64,000 bases of DNA from NCBI RefSeq assembly GCF_029852145.1, contig NC_079978.1:6944001-7008000 (forward strand), written 5' to 3'. Both the position numbers and the translations under genes were made by a program. The first letter of the stretch is position 1, and every line of letters begins with the position of its first letter. The notes beneath the pieces are model-generated. The model was not told where the DNA came from. It was given only the letters and a program-made list of their open reading frames with translations, and ran no database searches. This DNA comes from Microplitis mediator. Lineage: Eukaryota; Arthropoda; Insecta; Hymenoptera; Braconidae. Shown one piece after another: positions 14,301-26,736 of this stretch.

Positions 14301-15751
14301 GGATTCGTTATTTCACGCGACAGTTTGATTAATTACCAGCTAAACGACCGAAGTGTTTCTCATAACTTGTATATATATTACATTTTTGTTATTTATATTT
14401 TTTTTACGAGTTATTCTGTAGAGTATTTTTTATATTATGTAGATGGTTATGTAATCGAATAAGTGAGAAAATATACCGGAAGTCATATGCACTTTCTTTA
14501 ATATTTAAAATTTTCTAACTAAAAGTTGCTATAATTTTTTTTTCAGTATATGTATAAAAACCAAATAAACTCCGATAGTATTAGGATACTGTTTGTCGTT
14601 TGTTGACGTTGGCCCAAGATTAATGACCGGTCGAATAAAAAAAAAATTTATATACATAATCCTATCGCTCGGAGATGTACTCGAGCATTTTTAAGCCCGG
14701 CATCAAGGTCAAATCAACAATCGAGCCAACTAATGATTAGTGATCGTCGATTTTTATCCCGGATGTTATACAGTCGAATATACCAACGTTTCAAATAAAC
14801 GCAATGGATTTACATCAAACGAAAAAAAAGAAACAATAAAAATTGACAAAAAAATGAATGGTAACACTTGTATTGCGGATAGTGATAAACCAATAAACGT
14901 GGACGATTATTTCCCACATGATTTGTGGCTCGCGGGTATTAGTTTCCCAATCGCTAAAAAATAAAACATATCGTTCTTGTCGAATAAAAAAGTATAAAAC
15001 TGTTTTAATCTTTCAGTACAAGTATTTAAGCATTTATAGGAAATGAAATTAATATAGTTTAATGAAATCAGCAGTATAAGATCCTTGAGTTATAATTTCT
15101 CATACTTATTCACTGATGGTGGTCTGCAAGCTCGTAGAAACTTGTAGTTTCTCTACAACCGCTTGCAGCTACTGCTACAGTACTCGCTTCCGACAACTCT
15201 CGAAAGCCATATTAATAGTCGGCACTTAAAAGTTTCATTAAGTCTCGCGACTACTGCACGATCATTGCCGACATTGCCGCCATATAGAGGATTTTCAACG
15301 GTACACAAATACGGGTAGAGATGAGAGAGTAATAGCAGCGTCCCAGCACCACCGTAATAATATATTAGTAGACCCTCTGCTGGCTGTGTTACCCTGTCAT
15401 TTAATTCAACCATTGCCCTCTTGCCCTTCTCATGCTCTTGGCTACTTTTTATTATTGTGCGTGTTCACACGTTAGTCATCGTACGTTGATTTCGAAGAAT
15501 GAAACAACTTGCCGATGATTCGTCATTCCGGATACGCGATAATTGTATTAAACAAAGAGGTTCATAAATTACTATGGCTTTATTATCAAGTGATTAAAAC
15601 GAAAAAGTCTCGTAGACTAGACAATTAACTTTTATTGGAATCTTCTCTCGTGGCTCGTTGTACTTTAAATTAATTCAATAACAGTTTGATAAGACGAGAA
15701 TTGTTTTACGAGCGAAATTTATTGGAATTAAATTAAAAATATTAGTATGTA
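11360..15751. other. AT-rich sequence without a recognised gene
   Basis: Open frames of 60-106 codons occur at 13184-13495, 13430-13732, 13610-13882 and 14142-14462, but they overlap on both strands, show biased low-complexity composition and have no recognisable domains. No repeat family from the rest of the window was seen here. Confidence 0.45.
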
Positions 15752-16164
15752 CACGGAGAGAAATTTATGGTAACCGTTCCTAGTACGTTTATGAAATATC
15801 ATCCCATACCGTTATGGTAATGATTACTTGGAATTATGGGATATAGGCCCATACTTTCTGGTAAAAGTTCTCATAAGTATGGGAATAATTCCTATAATTA
15901 TGGTAACAGTTCCCATAATACTATAGTAAACGTTACCATAATATTATGGGAATGGTTACCATAATATTATGGTAACGATTACTATGATGTTATGGTAAAG
16001 ATAACCGTATATTATGGTAACTATTACCATAATATTTTAGTAATGATAACTACAATATATGGATGCCGTTCCTATAATCAACATTTCAAGAAAACCGGTT
16101 ACCATGCATTATGGGAACCATTCCCATAATATATTGTAATTGTTACCATAAATTTTTCTCCGTG
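15752..16164. mobile_element. TA-flanked CACGGAGAG element with TTATGGTAA palindrome array
   Basis: The element begins CACGGAGAGAAATTTATGGT and ends ACCATAAATTTTTCTCCGTG, with TA directly outside both ends. The interior is a degenerate array of palindromic units of about 22 bp of the type ATTATGGTAA...TTACCATAAT. The subterminal TTATGGTAAC is the same word that is reiterated inside. No coding capacity. Confidence 0.85.
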
Positions 16165-16229
16165 TAGAATATCGATTTTAAAAAATTTAATATAATTTAA
16201 TAACACGTTTCCAATAGTGGCAATTCTTA

Positions 16230-16738
16230 CACGAAGAGAAAAATATCGTCAGAGTGAGTATACGTATTGCCATTCTGGCTATACGTTGTATACTCAACTT
16301 ACTTAACGATACGCCGTATAGCCAATTCAGCTATACAGAGTATCCTCACAGTGGATCGTCAAAATGACGATCCGTATCCTCATTTTAGGCATTTTATGAA
16401 TCGCTGATATGACTATTGCGCAAACTCTGTATTTAGGCATCCGGCAACCGAGAACGATGAAACGTATAGCCAATTTAGCTATACGGATCCTCACGCTGGC
16501 GATACACATACCTATATCAACGAAACTACATATCGTTACAAAGGCTATTTGTCGTATTTTTAAATTAAATAAATGAATACTCATCCTAACCTAATTGCAT
16601 ATCTTTAAATTAACGATACTATAGATTGTTAAATTAACATATGAGTATTCTTAAACTAGGTATACGAATCGTTATTCTGACGATACTTCATTTGAGGATA
16701 CATTGGATAGTCATTCTGACGATATTTTTCTCTCTGTG
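16230..16738 (-). mobile_element. 509-bp element with ATCGTCA/TATACG palindromes (copy 1)
   Basis: The ends are CACGAAGAGAAAAATATCGT and ACGATATTTTTCTCTCTGTG. The interior alternates CGTATAC/GTATACG, GTCATTCTGAC and TATAGC words. It is the inverted counterpart of 31470-31978: the same length (509 bp) with no net insertion or deletion. An 85-codon open frame inside (16327-16584) is conserved only because the two copies are near-identical. Confidence 0.85.
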
Positions 16739-17826
16739 TGATTACGTTACATGATTTTTTACTTTCAGTTTTTAATAATGCAACAATACGAAGATTAAAT
16801 TATAATAATAAACCTTCCAAATGTTTTAAATTTTATTTCAGAAATATAATATATTACTCATACTATGTTATATTTAAATAAATTATACTCGTGATAATTA
16901 TTGCATTAGTTTAATGGATTGTTAATTCGATTACACATGTCAGTAAAATGGAATTATTGATGCACATTTCTTTGACAAATCACTTAAATGACTTATAGAA
17001 ATTATATTTATAACTGAGATTAATAAAACACTATATCTTAATTGAAAATACATGTAACATTATCGAACATTGATGAAATTCTTTAAATAAAAAATGAACT
17101 TTATTAAATTAAAAACTGGGATAGTAAGAAATGAGATAATTGTAACAAAAATTTTCGAAGCACGTTAAATAATAGTATAACTATTCAAGCTATTTCAATC
17201 CAGAGAAGCAAAAATATTAACGTCCTAAACTTTAGACTCACTATCTTTGATTTGACACTTTATTTCCACCATATTCTCAAACTCTTTGTTCCTATTTCAC
17301 TCAAACTGGGATTTATCCACCCGCAAATCAGACGCTCCGTCTTTTTTTAAACGTATTCAACTTAAGCCATCAATATCCGTACTACTCTTTCTCTCTCCAA
17401 CAAATCTTCTAAAACTATTTTTAAAAAAAATTCAACATTTTTTTTTTAACTAGACCAAAACCTTTTTACATAAAGTTCTCTTCACCGAATAAAAGAATTT
17501 TTCCAAAGACATGTAGTTGATTTATAAATGTAAATACGCAAATACATGCATGTCAATACAATCACCAATAGAATCCTAGATTCCACTGGGATCCCGTTGA
17601 AAGCAATTTAAAAAAATCTCTTTATTTTTCAGTTCTTTTACCGCATCGTCGTCTTCAGACTTGATCTCTTCACATATTTTTAACTTCACGTAGTTTCTGT
17701 CTTTTCTACTCTTGTCTGAAGAGTTCACACTCATACCTTACATACCCGAAATTTAGAAAAAAACCAAATAATATACAATTAACTCATATGCTATACACTC
17801 TACTTAACACAAATTCACTGGATTTT

Positions 17827-17902
<76 letters not shown>

Positions 17903-18066
17903 TGTGTGTATATATAGAGAGATAACTGTCTACGTACTCGCTTGGCTGTCAAATTCATGACACCTTGACGGAGATAAATATACACATAACTATGAATTTT
18001 ATTAGATATATATGTATATATATGGTGATATATCTACATCCACAAGTATACTACTACTTATTACAG
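16739..18066. other. AT-rich sequence with TA/TG microsatellite
   Basis: No gene is recognised. The stretch ends in the TA/TG microsatellite at 17830-17909 and the possible intron end before 18067. Confidence 0.45.
17830..17909. repeat. (TA)n(TG)n compound microsatellite
   Basis: About 23 TA units run directly into about 13 TG units, then an imperfect CATGTGTGTA tail. Confidence 0.95.
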
Positions 18067-18227
18067 CTGCTACCACTACCTGTTCTGATCTATTGCATCA
18101 AAAGCACGACAGATCCGAGCAAGAGACTTCGTCGTTGACTCGCGTATGGTTCAACGATCCGGAAATATCGAGAATCGAGTCCGGTGACGCGAAACTAGAA
18201 GACACATCAACGTCAATGTCAAATTGA
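18067..18227 (+). CDS. Candidate 3'-terminal coding exon, unknown protein
   Basis: Following a possible acceptor (TACTTATTACAG), an open frame encodes a hydrophilic, Ser/Thr- and acid-rich tail containing SDLLHQKHDRSEQETSSLTR, then VWFNDPEISRIES, and ends TSTSMSN with TGA at 18225. The segment is clearly richer in G+C than its surroundings and its codon endings look like real insect coding sequence (many GAC, TCG, GAG, ACG). It could be the last exon of a plus-strand gene with long introns, for example the cytoplasmic tail of a receptor, but I do not recognise the family. The opposite strand is also partly open, so direction is not certain. No partner exon was identified. Confidence 0.27.
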
Positions 18228-18835
18228 CAACACAAAATGATTTGATACATCATAAAAGAAAAAAAAAACGTACAAATAGAACATAGAAGATTTTAAATAT
18301 ATAAAAATTTAAATTTCTTTGCGAATAATTATATTGTAGTTTGAACAAAAATGGATGTAAAAAGTATTTAAATCTATAGTAATAATAATGGTTTTTAATA
18401 ACCACATCTTGTTACAGTTCTTGAGAACTTTTAATGAGCTTTTTAAAATTTGTTTGCTTGTTCGTAATTCTTAAAGTTATTTAATATCTTAAAAGTTTCT
18501 TACGAAATATTTTATTGAAAACTGTTATTTTTAATGTCAGACAAAGTGACCAAGAAAATTAATTATGAGAATAATACAATTCTTTAATCATTCGTATTTT
18601 ATATAAATTATTATTTTTTATTCATACACCTGTTTTCATTAAAACAGGCTGTGAGAAACGGGAAATTAAATATCTTCTCTTCAAAAGCATTAAATTCCTA
18701 CGAAGTTGATAAACAAAATTCTAAAAATCATTTTTACTACTTTTAATATTTGAGCAAATTTACTGGCATAAGCGGTGCTAATTAAAATTACAAAGTTATT
18801 TTATTTTCATCAAAATATCATAATACACGGAGAGA

Positions 18836-19343
18836 AATTTATGGTAATCATTCCTAGTACGTTTATGAAATATCATCCCATACCGTTATGGTAATGATTA
18901 CTTGGAATTATGGGATATAAGCCCATACTTTCTGGTAAAAGTTCCCATAAGTATGGGAACAATTCCCATCATTATGGTAACAATTCCCATATCGCAAGTG
19001 AAACAATTATGGTAATGATTACCATAATATTATGGTAATCGTTCCCATTATACTATGGTAAACGTTACTATAAAATTATAGTAATGGTTACCATATATAA
19101 TGGTAATGGTTACCATAATATTATGGTAACGATTACTATAATATTATGGTAATGGTTACAATATTATATAGTGACGATTACCATAATATTATGGTAACGA
19201 TTACTATAATATTATACGAATGATAACTATAATATATATGGGTGCCGTTCCTATAATCAACGTTTCAAAAAAACCGGTTGCCATGCATTATGGGAACCAT
19301 TCCAATAATATATTGTAATTGTTACCATAAATTTCTCTCCGTG
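18836..19343. mobile_element. TA-flanked CACGGAGAG element, longer relative of 15752
   Basis: The first about 190 bp and last about 100 bp are nearly identical to the element at 15752-16164, including the phrase CATCCCATACCGTTATGG, but the central TTATGGTAA/TTACCATAA array is longer (508 versus 413 bp overall). TA lies directly outside both CACGG/CCGTG ends. Confidence 0.87.
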
Positions 19344-19804
19344 TACTAAAAAAAAATGTTTTACATTACAGCGTTCCTGCTTCTTGAAAAAACTAAAAAT
19401 CTCTCTATCTTTTCTCGAACCTGACATTTGAATTAAGATTCATTTATTTTTATTTAAATTGACCTTTCCAATCTAATATGAAAAAAATTTTTATACATAC
19501 CCACCATGGGTAGTGTAGGAGATCGTAATTCGCGTTAATGTCACCCTTGCCTTCGGTTCGAGTACAATATAACGCAGGTTGCAATATCTCACTTTCCTCC
19601 CTTGGTGTGTAATATACTAATTATACTTGATATGAAGATTGAAAAGTGTTGAACGGATAAATTTGATTTATTTTGCTAAAAATTCAGTCTTTTTTGACTC
19701 ACCTTTTTCTACATTAGTACCTTTGGTAGCTAGTTATGGTAAGTTAGTAACTACTAAAAACCGTACGGGAAATTTGACGTTTAATAAATTCGAAGGAGTG
19801 AGTA

Positions 19805-20164
19805 CACTATAAAAAATTTGCGGAGTGATCCAGGAGTGAATGCGGAACAGATGACTGTTTATTTATTTGATCCCCTTAGAGTGATATTCACTTCTAAAAG
19901 GAGCTTATTTTAATATTGAAACTCCATTTTGGAGGGAAATTTACTTCGGAAGGAAGTTTATTTTAATAATGAAACTCCGAATTGGAGTAAATGTGGATAT
20001 ACTAAAATTCAGATCACTCCGAAATCACTCCGCTAGAAAAACCAACTCCCTATTGACTCCGTATGCGGGGTGATTTTTTCTAAAACTCCAGAACTCCGAG
20101 TGATGGAGTAAATTCAAATTGAAATAAAATCCGTAATTACTCTGAATTCACTCCCAATTTGACA
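19805..20164. mobile_element. CACTGTAAAAAATT element with CGGAGTGAA array
   Basis: Left end CACTATAAAAAATTTGCGGA follows TA. The right end, ACTCCCAATTTGACAG, precedes TA but has lost its last bases. The interior is a set of ACTCC/GGAGT palindromes and GGAGTGAA/TTCACTCC words. The same element type occurs at 24217, 32019, 41661, 43226 and 46612. Confidence 0.8.
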
Positions 20165-23100
20165 GTATATGAGCATGGCATTAAAGTTACAATGAAATAT
20201 TCTATAAACTCGTTAAAACTCAAACTCTAACTGAAATAATAGCTAGTTGTCATTATTCTCCTGTAACTTTGATACAATCGATATCCTGTAAGTTTCATAG
20301 TGGATTTTATATGAAATCATGACGTTTGAAAGTTCAAGTGAGTGAGCTTTTACATGAAATCTGGACTATATCTAAGTTTAGCTTCAGAAATATTAGAATA
20401 CGGTATATATGTATACTCTCGAAATATATATCGGAACAATTGAGTATCTGCAACCGACAAGATATATTTTATGAAAATGGACATGAAATTTCCGCTCGAA
20501 ATATTTAAAGCCGAAATAACTTCCTGTCTCACGATGATAATATGAATAAAACTTTGTTACTATTATTATTATTGTTGTTGTTGTTGTTGTTCCATAAAAT
20601 CAGAAAAAGAGTTATTAAATGATATGTAAAGATAAAGATTGAATCGAATTTATAAATAGAAATTGTTAAAAACTTCTATAGAAATTTATCTTCAACGTTA
20701 TAACTTTACGAGAGGCTCCAACGATCTGAGGATTTTTGCGAATTTTTTGTTTCGGTTCTCACCATAAATATATATAACATATAAGAAATTATCGTAGTGA
20801 GGCCATTTCATAATTAATTTCTTACTTTTTTTAATTTTCAGCGCTCAATGTTGCGAATTTCGGTACACTAGAGTCGCAAGAACTAAGAGAAAAAAAATTT
20901 TTTCACATAATGTTGTATCACATAACTGACACTAAACAACATTTCTGTTATCTCAGAATACTAAAAATAGTGACACCCCAGCCTTCTATTCTTATCAACA
21001 TCATCTCCCGAAAAATACCATAAGAAAAAACTTAAAAAAGTAAGACTGTTGCTCTCTAAACATGAATTAGTGAAAGTAAGTGAATATTCACTAATTCCAA
21101 GTCCAAACCGAACCACTAATTTCAACAAGTGGTTCGGTTGGCACTCAGAATTAGTGAATATTCACTTATTTCACTTATTCGTGTTTAGAGAGTGGGTCGA
21201 ACAGTGCAAAAAAATGTATTCCAGTAATAGCAATGGAAAAAAATTTACATTAACGATTTATTCATTCATATTATCAGCCGCAGTAACAATTTTTTTTCAT
21301 GTGTTATGAAGTAACCATCCGACTGAGTTCAATTAGCCCTACGGCCGTGAACATGACTAACTCTTATAAAGTTTCGTCGACCAAAGAAAATAATTAATTC
21401 TCCTTTTCCTTAACTACTAACATCACCGTACAATGTAAAAAGTTTATTACGATTAATTTTCGTAGGAAAACTTAATTTAATTATAAAAAATACCAGCAAT
21501 AAACTTTTTTATTACAGTTAACTTATTGTACAGATAATAATAACATAAATTTAAAAATGTAAATTTATATTTGTGTACAGCGATGTATTTTAAATTCACG
21601 CACACACACGCGCGCGTATCCATTGATAAATTTGTGCATGCACAAATGGATGAGCACGGAATGTAACCAGAGTGTAACCTCGTTTACGATCGTTCAGCGG
21701 AACCGCGTTCGATCCGATGGCCTTTAATATCAACGCGTGTGTATCCATAAATGGTTACTTATCGTTATAACAGACAAGAGAACGCAGAATACGACAAACC
21801 ATAGTTACAAGTGAACTTGCAATATGACACTGCTATACATTCAAATATATATATGAATGTATATAATGTATCAATAGAGGTAGAGCCAAAACTACTGTCC
21901 CCTCGTCATCGTAATAATATTCACTTCGCGGTAAAATTTATTGTTTATGTAAGCGTTCGTAGGCGAGCATACGCGCGAATGAATTATCACGCGAACAACT
22001 GGAAACTTCTCAAATTCCCATTACCCAAAGCAGTCGACTAGAAACCGATATAGGTTGTGTAGCACCAACATCGATGATATAAATCTATGAACTGGGTCCT
22101 CTCAATAATATCCCTTTGCCTATGTCTACATTTATCTATCCCATGATATTTATCACAAAATTATCACAGACTAGAATTAAATGAATATTATTTCAAAAAT
22201 AATTTGATAAAAAATTTAAATAAACACGAAAAATTAATAAATTATATTTCAATTACTCAATATATTAAAAAAACAAATATAAATATTGAATAAATTTTCA
22301 AAATAAACTGTGCAGTCTCGATGCTCTAAATCGTGCGAATATTGAATATTAAGAGGAAAAATTTCGAAGCCGGAAAAATAAGACAACATGGGAAAACAAA
22401 AGTGAAAATTAAAGCGGACTCAAGCATGAAGCTGCTGACGCCCATGCTCTTTTTCATTGTCGCGTCAATATTGAAATCAACGGGCGGAAAGGCTCGAAAA
22501 AAAAAACAAAGAAAAAATAAAATAAAACTAATATAAAGAAAAGAAAAGAAATGGAGGAAGAAAAAGGTAAAAAAAGAAAAGTTATTCAGTAGTGGCCACG
22601 ACTGCCGCGATCAGACCCGCCCGCCTGGAATATGGGCAAACGAAAGACCGGAGAGAATAAACGGGACGGAACCGAATGAGTTTGCCACAGTCTCGAGTGG
22701 ATAATCAAAAGAGGAGTACGCAAAAGAGCCAGAGGGCTTAAGGACCCTGTCCGCCACACTCGGGACTCGGGACTTGGAACATGAAAGATGGGACCGTAGA
22801 GTGAGAGTCAGTTGAACACAAATCCAGTACAGAACTCTACTTGATCATGCTAGAGTGACTAAGAGTTTATATCTATAAAGTATATACATATATATGTATA
22901 CATTAAGTGGCACCAGAAGTAAACATTATATACATTCCAAAAAGTTTAAAATAATTCTAGGACGCTGTAGGGACCACGATTCACGTCTGCATGAGGGAAA
23001 GTATTGATGCTACGGAGATTGCTGACTGGCCCGTTAAATTTTGTTCGAAATTACATCCAGTAACTTTGCGCCACATTGGCATACCACCATCCACCGTTGC

Positions 23101-24216
23101 TATTTAATTAATAGCTGCCAAGCGTTCGTTGTTTACGGAATTTCACCCCTGATTTTCATCCACCCAGTTAATTAGAAAATTATAGAAGCACCCGCAAGAG
23201 AATGGGTGATGACGGCTGATGTTGACAATCCGCTAACATTACATCCACGTTTATTTATTTTATATCGTACTTATTTTTTTTCCTTCATGCAATAAAATTG
23301 TAACTTTAGCATCCAAATGTACGAGGGACTACAAGACGTTGAATTATTTAATAACGTCAAGCTTGGAATCAGAAATCATTAATCCGCAATGAAGCTACGT
23401 CTGACCCGTCTATACAAAGCGAAGGGAGGTCAGCTTAAATAAGGAACAAATCAATTAATACTTATGTGTAATTAGTAATTACTAATATTAAAATTAGTAT
23501 TATTGATTTACGAAGAAATTGAAGATACTGCAATTTACAATATTGACGATGTGCCACGTAACTGTGACATCACGTCTTGGAAAGAATTTCATATACTGTA
23601 AGACTGGAGTAGAAGCAGGATAATAGTATATAGATTGCCATCTTTTCTGCTCAGTAAATCAATTAGCTCGAGACTAATTACGCTACTCGACGCAATGCTT
23701 GATGCTGGCTCGATAGGACCGTGGGCGTTGCCTCGCATCAGATGCGAGAAAATTATGAGCACAACTTTGAATTCACTCTCACTCTTTATCGTGTTCATTT
23801 TTTTTTTTTTTTTTTTTTATTCTTTAATTCAACACCAAGATATATAGACACGTGTATCACACTTTGGTTATTTTATTTTTCATTTTATAATTGTCGACAG
23901 CATGATAATTAAAAAATTTTATAATTAATCGAACAATTTTTTAACGACAGATATGATGAGGAAAAATTGAAAAATAATTGACTGAAATTAATAAACGATT
24001 GATTATTTATTTTATTGATAGCAAGGGAATTATTATACTTTTGAGTGTTATCATGATTGATGAATCGAGGGTATAGAAAAATAAATATCAATATAAATTA
24101 TTTTTCATTTTAGAATGACGTTTTAAATTTGCCTATTTAATTCAAGAGTTCTCAATTTAAATAATTGTACTGAAATATTATTAATTATAGAAATAATCTA
24201 TATATATATATATATA
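20165..24216. other. AT-rich sequence, one foldback element, no recognised gene
   Basis: A TTA/TTG microsatellite lies near 20559-20590 and a foldback at 21052-21192. A short frame at 22426 encodes MKLLTPMLFFIVASILKST, which looks like a signal peptide, but the frame soon ends in a lysine-rich tail at a stop with no usable donor. Segments near 22600-22850 and 22970-23240 are less AT-rich, but I recognise no exon there. Confidence 0.45.
21052..21192. mobile_element. Foldback element ending CTCTCTAAACA
   Basis: Arms 21052-21119 and about 21126-21192 are inverted copies, including GAATTAGTGAA, AGTGAATATTCACT and CCGAACCACT. The ends read CTCTCTAAACATGAA and TTCGTGTTTAGAGAG. A 141-bp hairpin without coding capacity. 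Confidence 0.75.
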
Positions 24217-24529
24217 CTGTAAAAAATTTGCTGAGTGAATGCGGATTAAATGCGGAGTGAATGACTGCTTATTTATTTAGTCCTCTCGGAGTGAAATTTA
24301 CTCTGACAGGGAGTGTATTTAAATATTAAAACTTCGAATTGGAGTGAATACGGATTTAAATAAAATCTAGATCACTCCGAAATCACTCCGCTGAAAAGAC
24401 AAACTCTCTATTTACTCCGTATGCGGAGTGATTCTTTTGTAAAAACTCCGAAGCTCCGAGTGACGGAGTGAATTTGAATGTGAATAAAATCCGTAATCTC
24501 TCACAATTCCCTCCCGATTTTTTACAGTG
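24217..24529. mobile_element. CACTGTAAAAAATT element with CGGAGTGAA array
   Basis: The ends are CTGTAAAAAATTTGCTGAGT and CCCGATTTTTTACAGTG, next to TA. It is internally uninterrupted, and therefore gives the reference order for reading the interrupted copies at 32019 and 46612: GCGGAGTGAATG, GGAGTGAAATTTACTC, ATCACTCCGAAATCACTCCG, ATGCGGAGTGATT. Confidence 0.85.
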
Positions 24530-24767
24530 TATCCCTATAATAAAGTGTAATAGAGATTAAGAAATAGTTTTATGTGATCTTTTTCATATAAATTTAATAT
24601 GTTATCAGGTTTTTAATATTTCAACATTGCAAATTTCAATTTAACAACTAACTATTCAAGAATAATACTTCTGACGTGATAAAATTAATAAATTTTTGTC
24701 AAACTGCTCGATTTATAATTATTAATGAAAAATAAAAAATTAAATTTGATATTTTTAAACAGTATTA

Positions 24768-25263
24768 ACCCGAGTCAAAAAACAAATTCGAATTTAAGTC
24801 TCAAAGTTCTCAATGAGGTTTTTGAGGATCAATTTAGAATTTTAAGATTGACAACAGTATAGAAAGTTATCCTAGTTTAGTCTTAGATGTAGTAGTTACG
24901 ACCTATTTCACCACTTTGAGGACTAAACTGGAATAACATAATCTGGATTAGAGCCTCAAAATACTCAGAACATAAAGGAACAATTTTATCTGCATTTGAA
25001 CCTCAAAAGTCTTATTCGAAGTATTCTCTCCCCTCCCTTTTCTATCTAAAATTTTTCAAAGTCTGAAGTATAACTTTTCATTCATTGAGGATTTTGAAGT
25101 TTTACTTATAATTTAAAATCGATAAATTATTCGCATTTAGACCTCATAGTTCTCATTGAGGATTTTGAGTACTAAAGTAGCGTTACTTTTTGGGCGGCAA
25201 ATAAAACATCACAGGAATTGAGGCTTTTGAGAATTAAACTAAAATTTGTTTTTCGACTCGGGT
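24768..25263. mobile_element. TA-flanked ACCCGAGTC element (CTCAAA/TTTGAG array)
   Basis: The left end ACCCGAGTCAAAAAACAAAT and the right end ATTTGTTTTTCGACTCGGGT are inverted copies, each bordered by TA. The interior repeats the words CCTCAAA, TTTGAGG and AGTTCTCA/TGAGGA in both orientations. It ends in the same CCCGAGTC word as the element at 36444, although the interiors differ. Confidence 0.8.
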
Positions 25264-26736
25264 TAAATCATAAAATATTTGGCTATCGCATTTAACCCAG
25301 CTTTGAACTATCATTAAATTAAATTCTGCTGAATGATTAAAAATTTCAAACAAATATTTTCCTCTAATAATTACTTTGCTAAGTAAATATTAAAAGTTAT
25401 ATGATTATTTAAATAAATGGGCGTTTTAGTTATTAAAAAAAAAAACCGTATTCGTTTAAAAATTTATATTTCATACATATTAAAAATCGTCAAGCTGTTG
25501 ACTGAGTAAACATCAAATAACACAAACTATTCGCATTTTCATATCGTTTTTCCAGTGAAAAGCTCAATGACTCTAGAATAGTCAGTCACCTGAGAATCTA
25601 TGGATTTTCTACTCGCGTCTCATGCACCAGACATAAATTTTATATAACTTGAATACACAAACTCCTAAAATATTGCAGTCTACATTCTGTACAGATCTAT
25701 CAATGTTAAAAGAGTAATAAAAAATCGAAAGGAAAATCAAGAAGAGTAAACAACTCGAAACCGACTTGGGTTAAGTAGAGTAAAATTACACGTTCAAACG
25801 GTTAAAAAAAATAAAACAATTACCCAAGTCCTAATACTACACTAAGTTACTATTTTTCTTTTAACTCCATTTATTTTTTATTATTATTATTCTATATACC
25901 TGGACCAGGGCTTCACGGTCATGTAAAGTGGTTAAAAAGAGGTGAAAAAAGTTTAAAAACAAAAAATAAAAAAATCTCTTTCACATGAACGTTCGACATT
26001 TTACGCCTACATGCACAACAGAGCGGAATTGCTTCCCCATATTCCCAGCAACAATTTTCTCGGATATAGAATTTTTAACGTCCGCTTGTGTTCTCTTGGA
26101 TGGCCTATAATTTGGTAGCGTAAAATATAACAGGTGATAATGAAATTTTCATTTTTTTTTAAATTTGCATTATTTATTTTTATAATTTTTTTTTTTTACC
26201 TCAATAAATTATTCACAATGCATCTATAAACTATTTTGTTATTCAAAACCATAACTATATTTATTATCTCTATTATGACGTAATAAAGATAGTGTAAAAT
26301 AAAATATGGGCATTGGTGGTAGTAGTGATGGCAGAAGTGGAGCGTAACAGCATGAAAAACTCAGTAACATGGTTTTACTTTTATCCAACGTTATAACCTG
26401 CATATACTATATAGAGACTCACAACTCGATCGCTCATAGATCGACAGAGATAAATTGTTGTGCCATTAACGCACAACTATCGCCAATAAACTTCCTCACC
26501 CACTTCAACCTCCCGAAAATAAATAAATTTTTGAATAAAACGTTTAAATCAAATTCAGTTTAATCAGTCCAACTGAAGTATGTCAAAGTTCTGTATTTTT
26601 TATTTTTTTTTTTTAATTTTAACTAAAAAAAGTATACTGAAAATTTCATTCAAATTGTATTCTTTAATCATTTTTATTTATTAATTACTGTACCACTGAA
26701 TTTATTCTCATATTAAAATGGTTCTCTGTACATATA
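25264..26736. other. AT-rich sequence without a recognised gene
   Basis: Only short random-looking frames and A/T tracts were seen. No repeat of the families listed here was recognised. Confidence 0.4.

Noticed and set aside
14740..14964. 74-codon frame ending DDYFPHDLWLAGISFPIAKK
   Set aside because: Short, begins only at GTG, no splice sites or family resemblance; consistent with chance.
16327..16584. 85-codon frame also found at 31624-31881
   Set aside because: It is shared only because the two 509-bp element copies are near-identical; composition is that of the palindromic repeat and no domain is visible.
22426..22534. Signal-peptide-like start MKLLTPMLFFIVASIL
   Set aside because: The frame passes into a lysine-rich A-tract translation and stops; no donor is available to join it to another exon.
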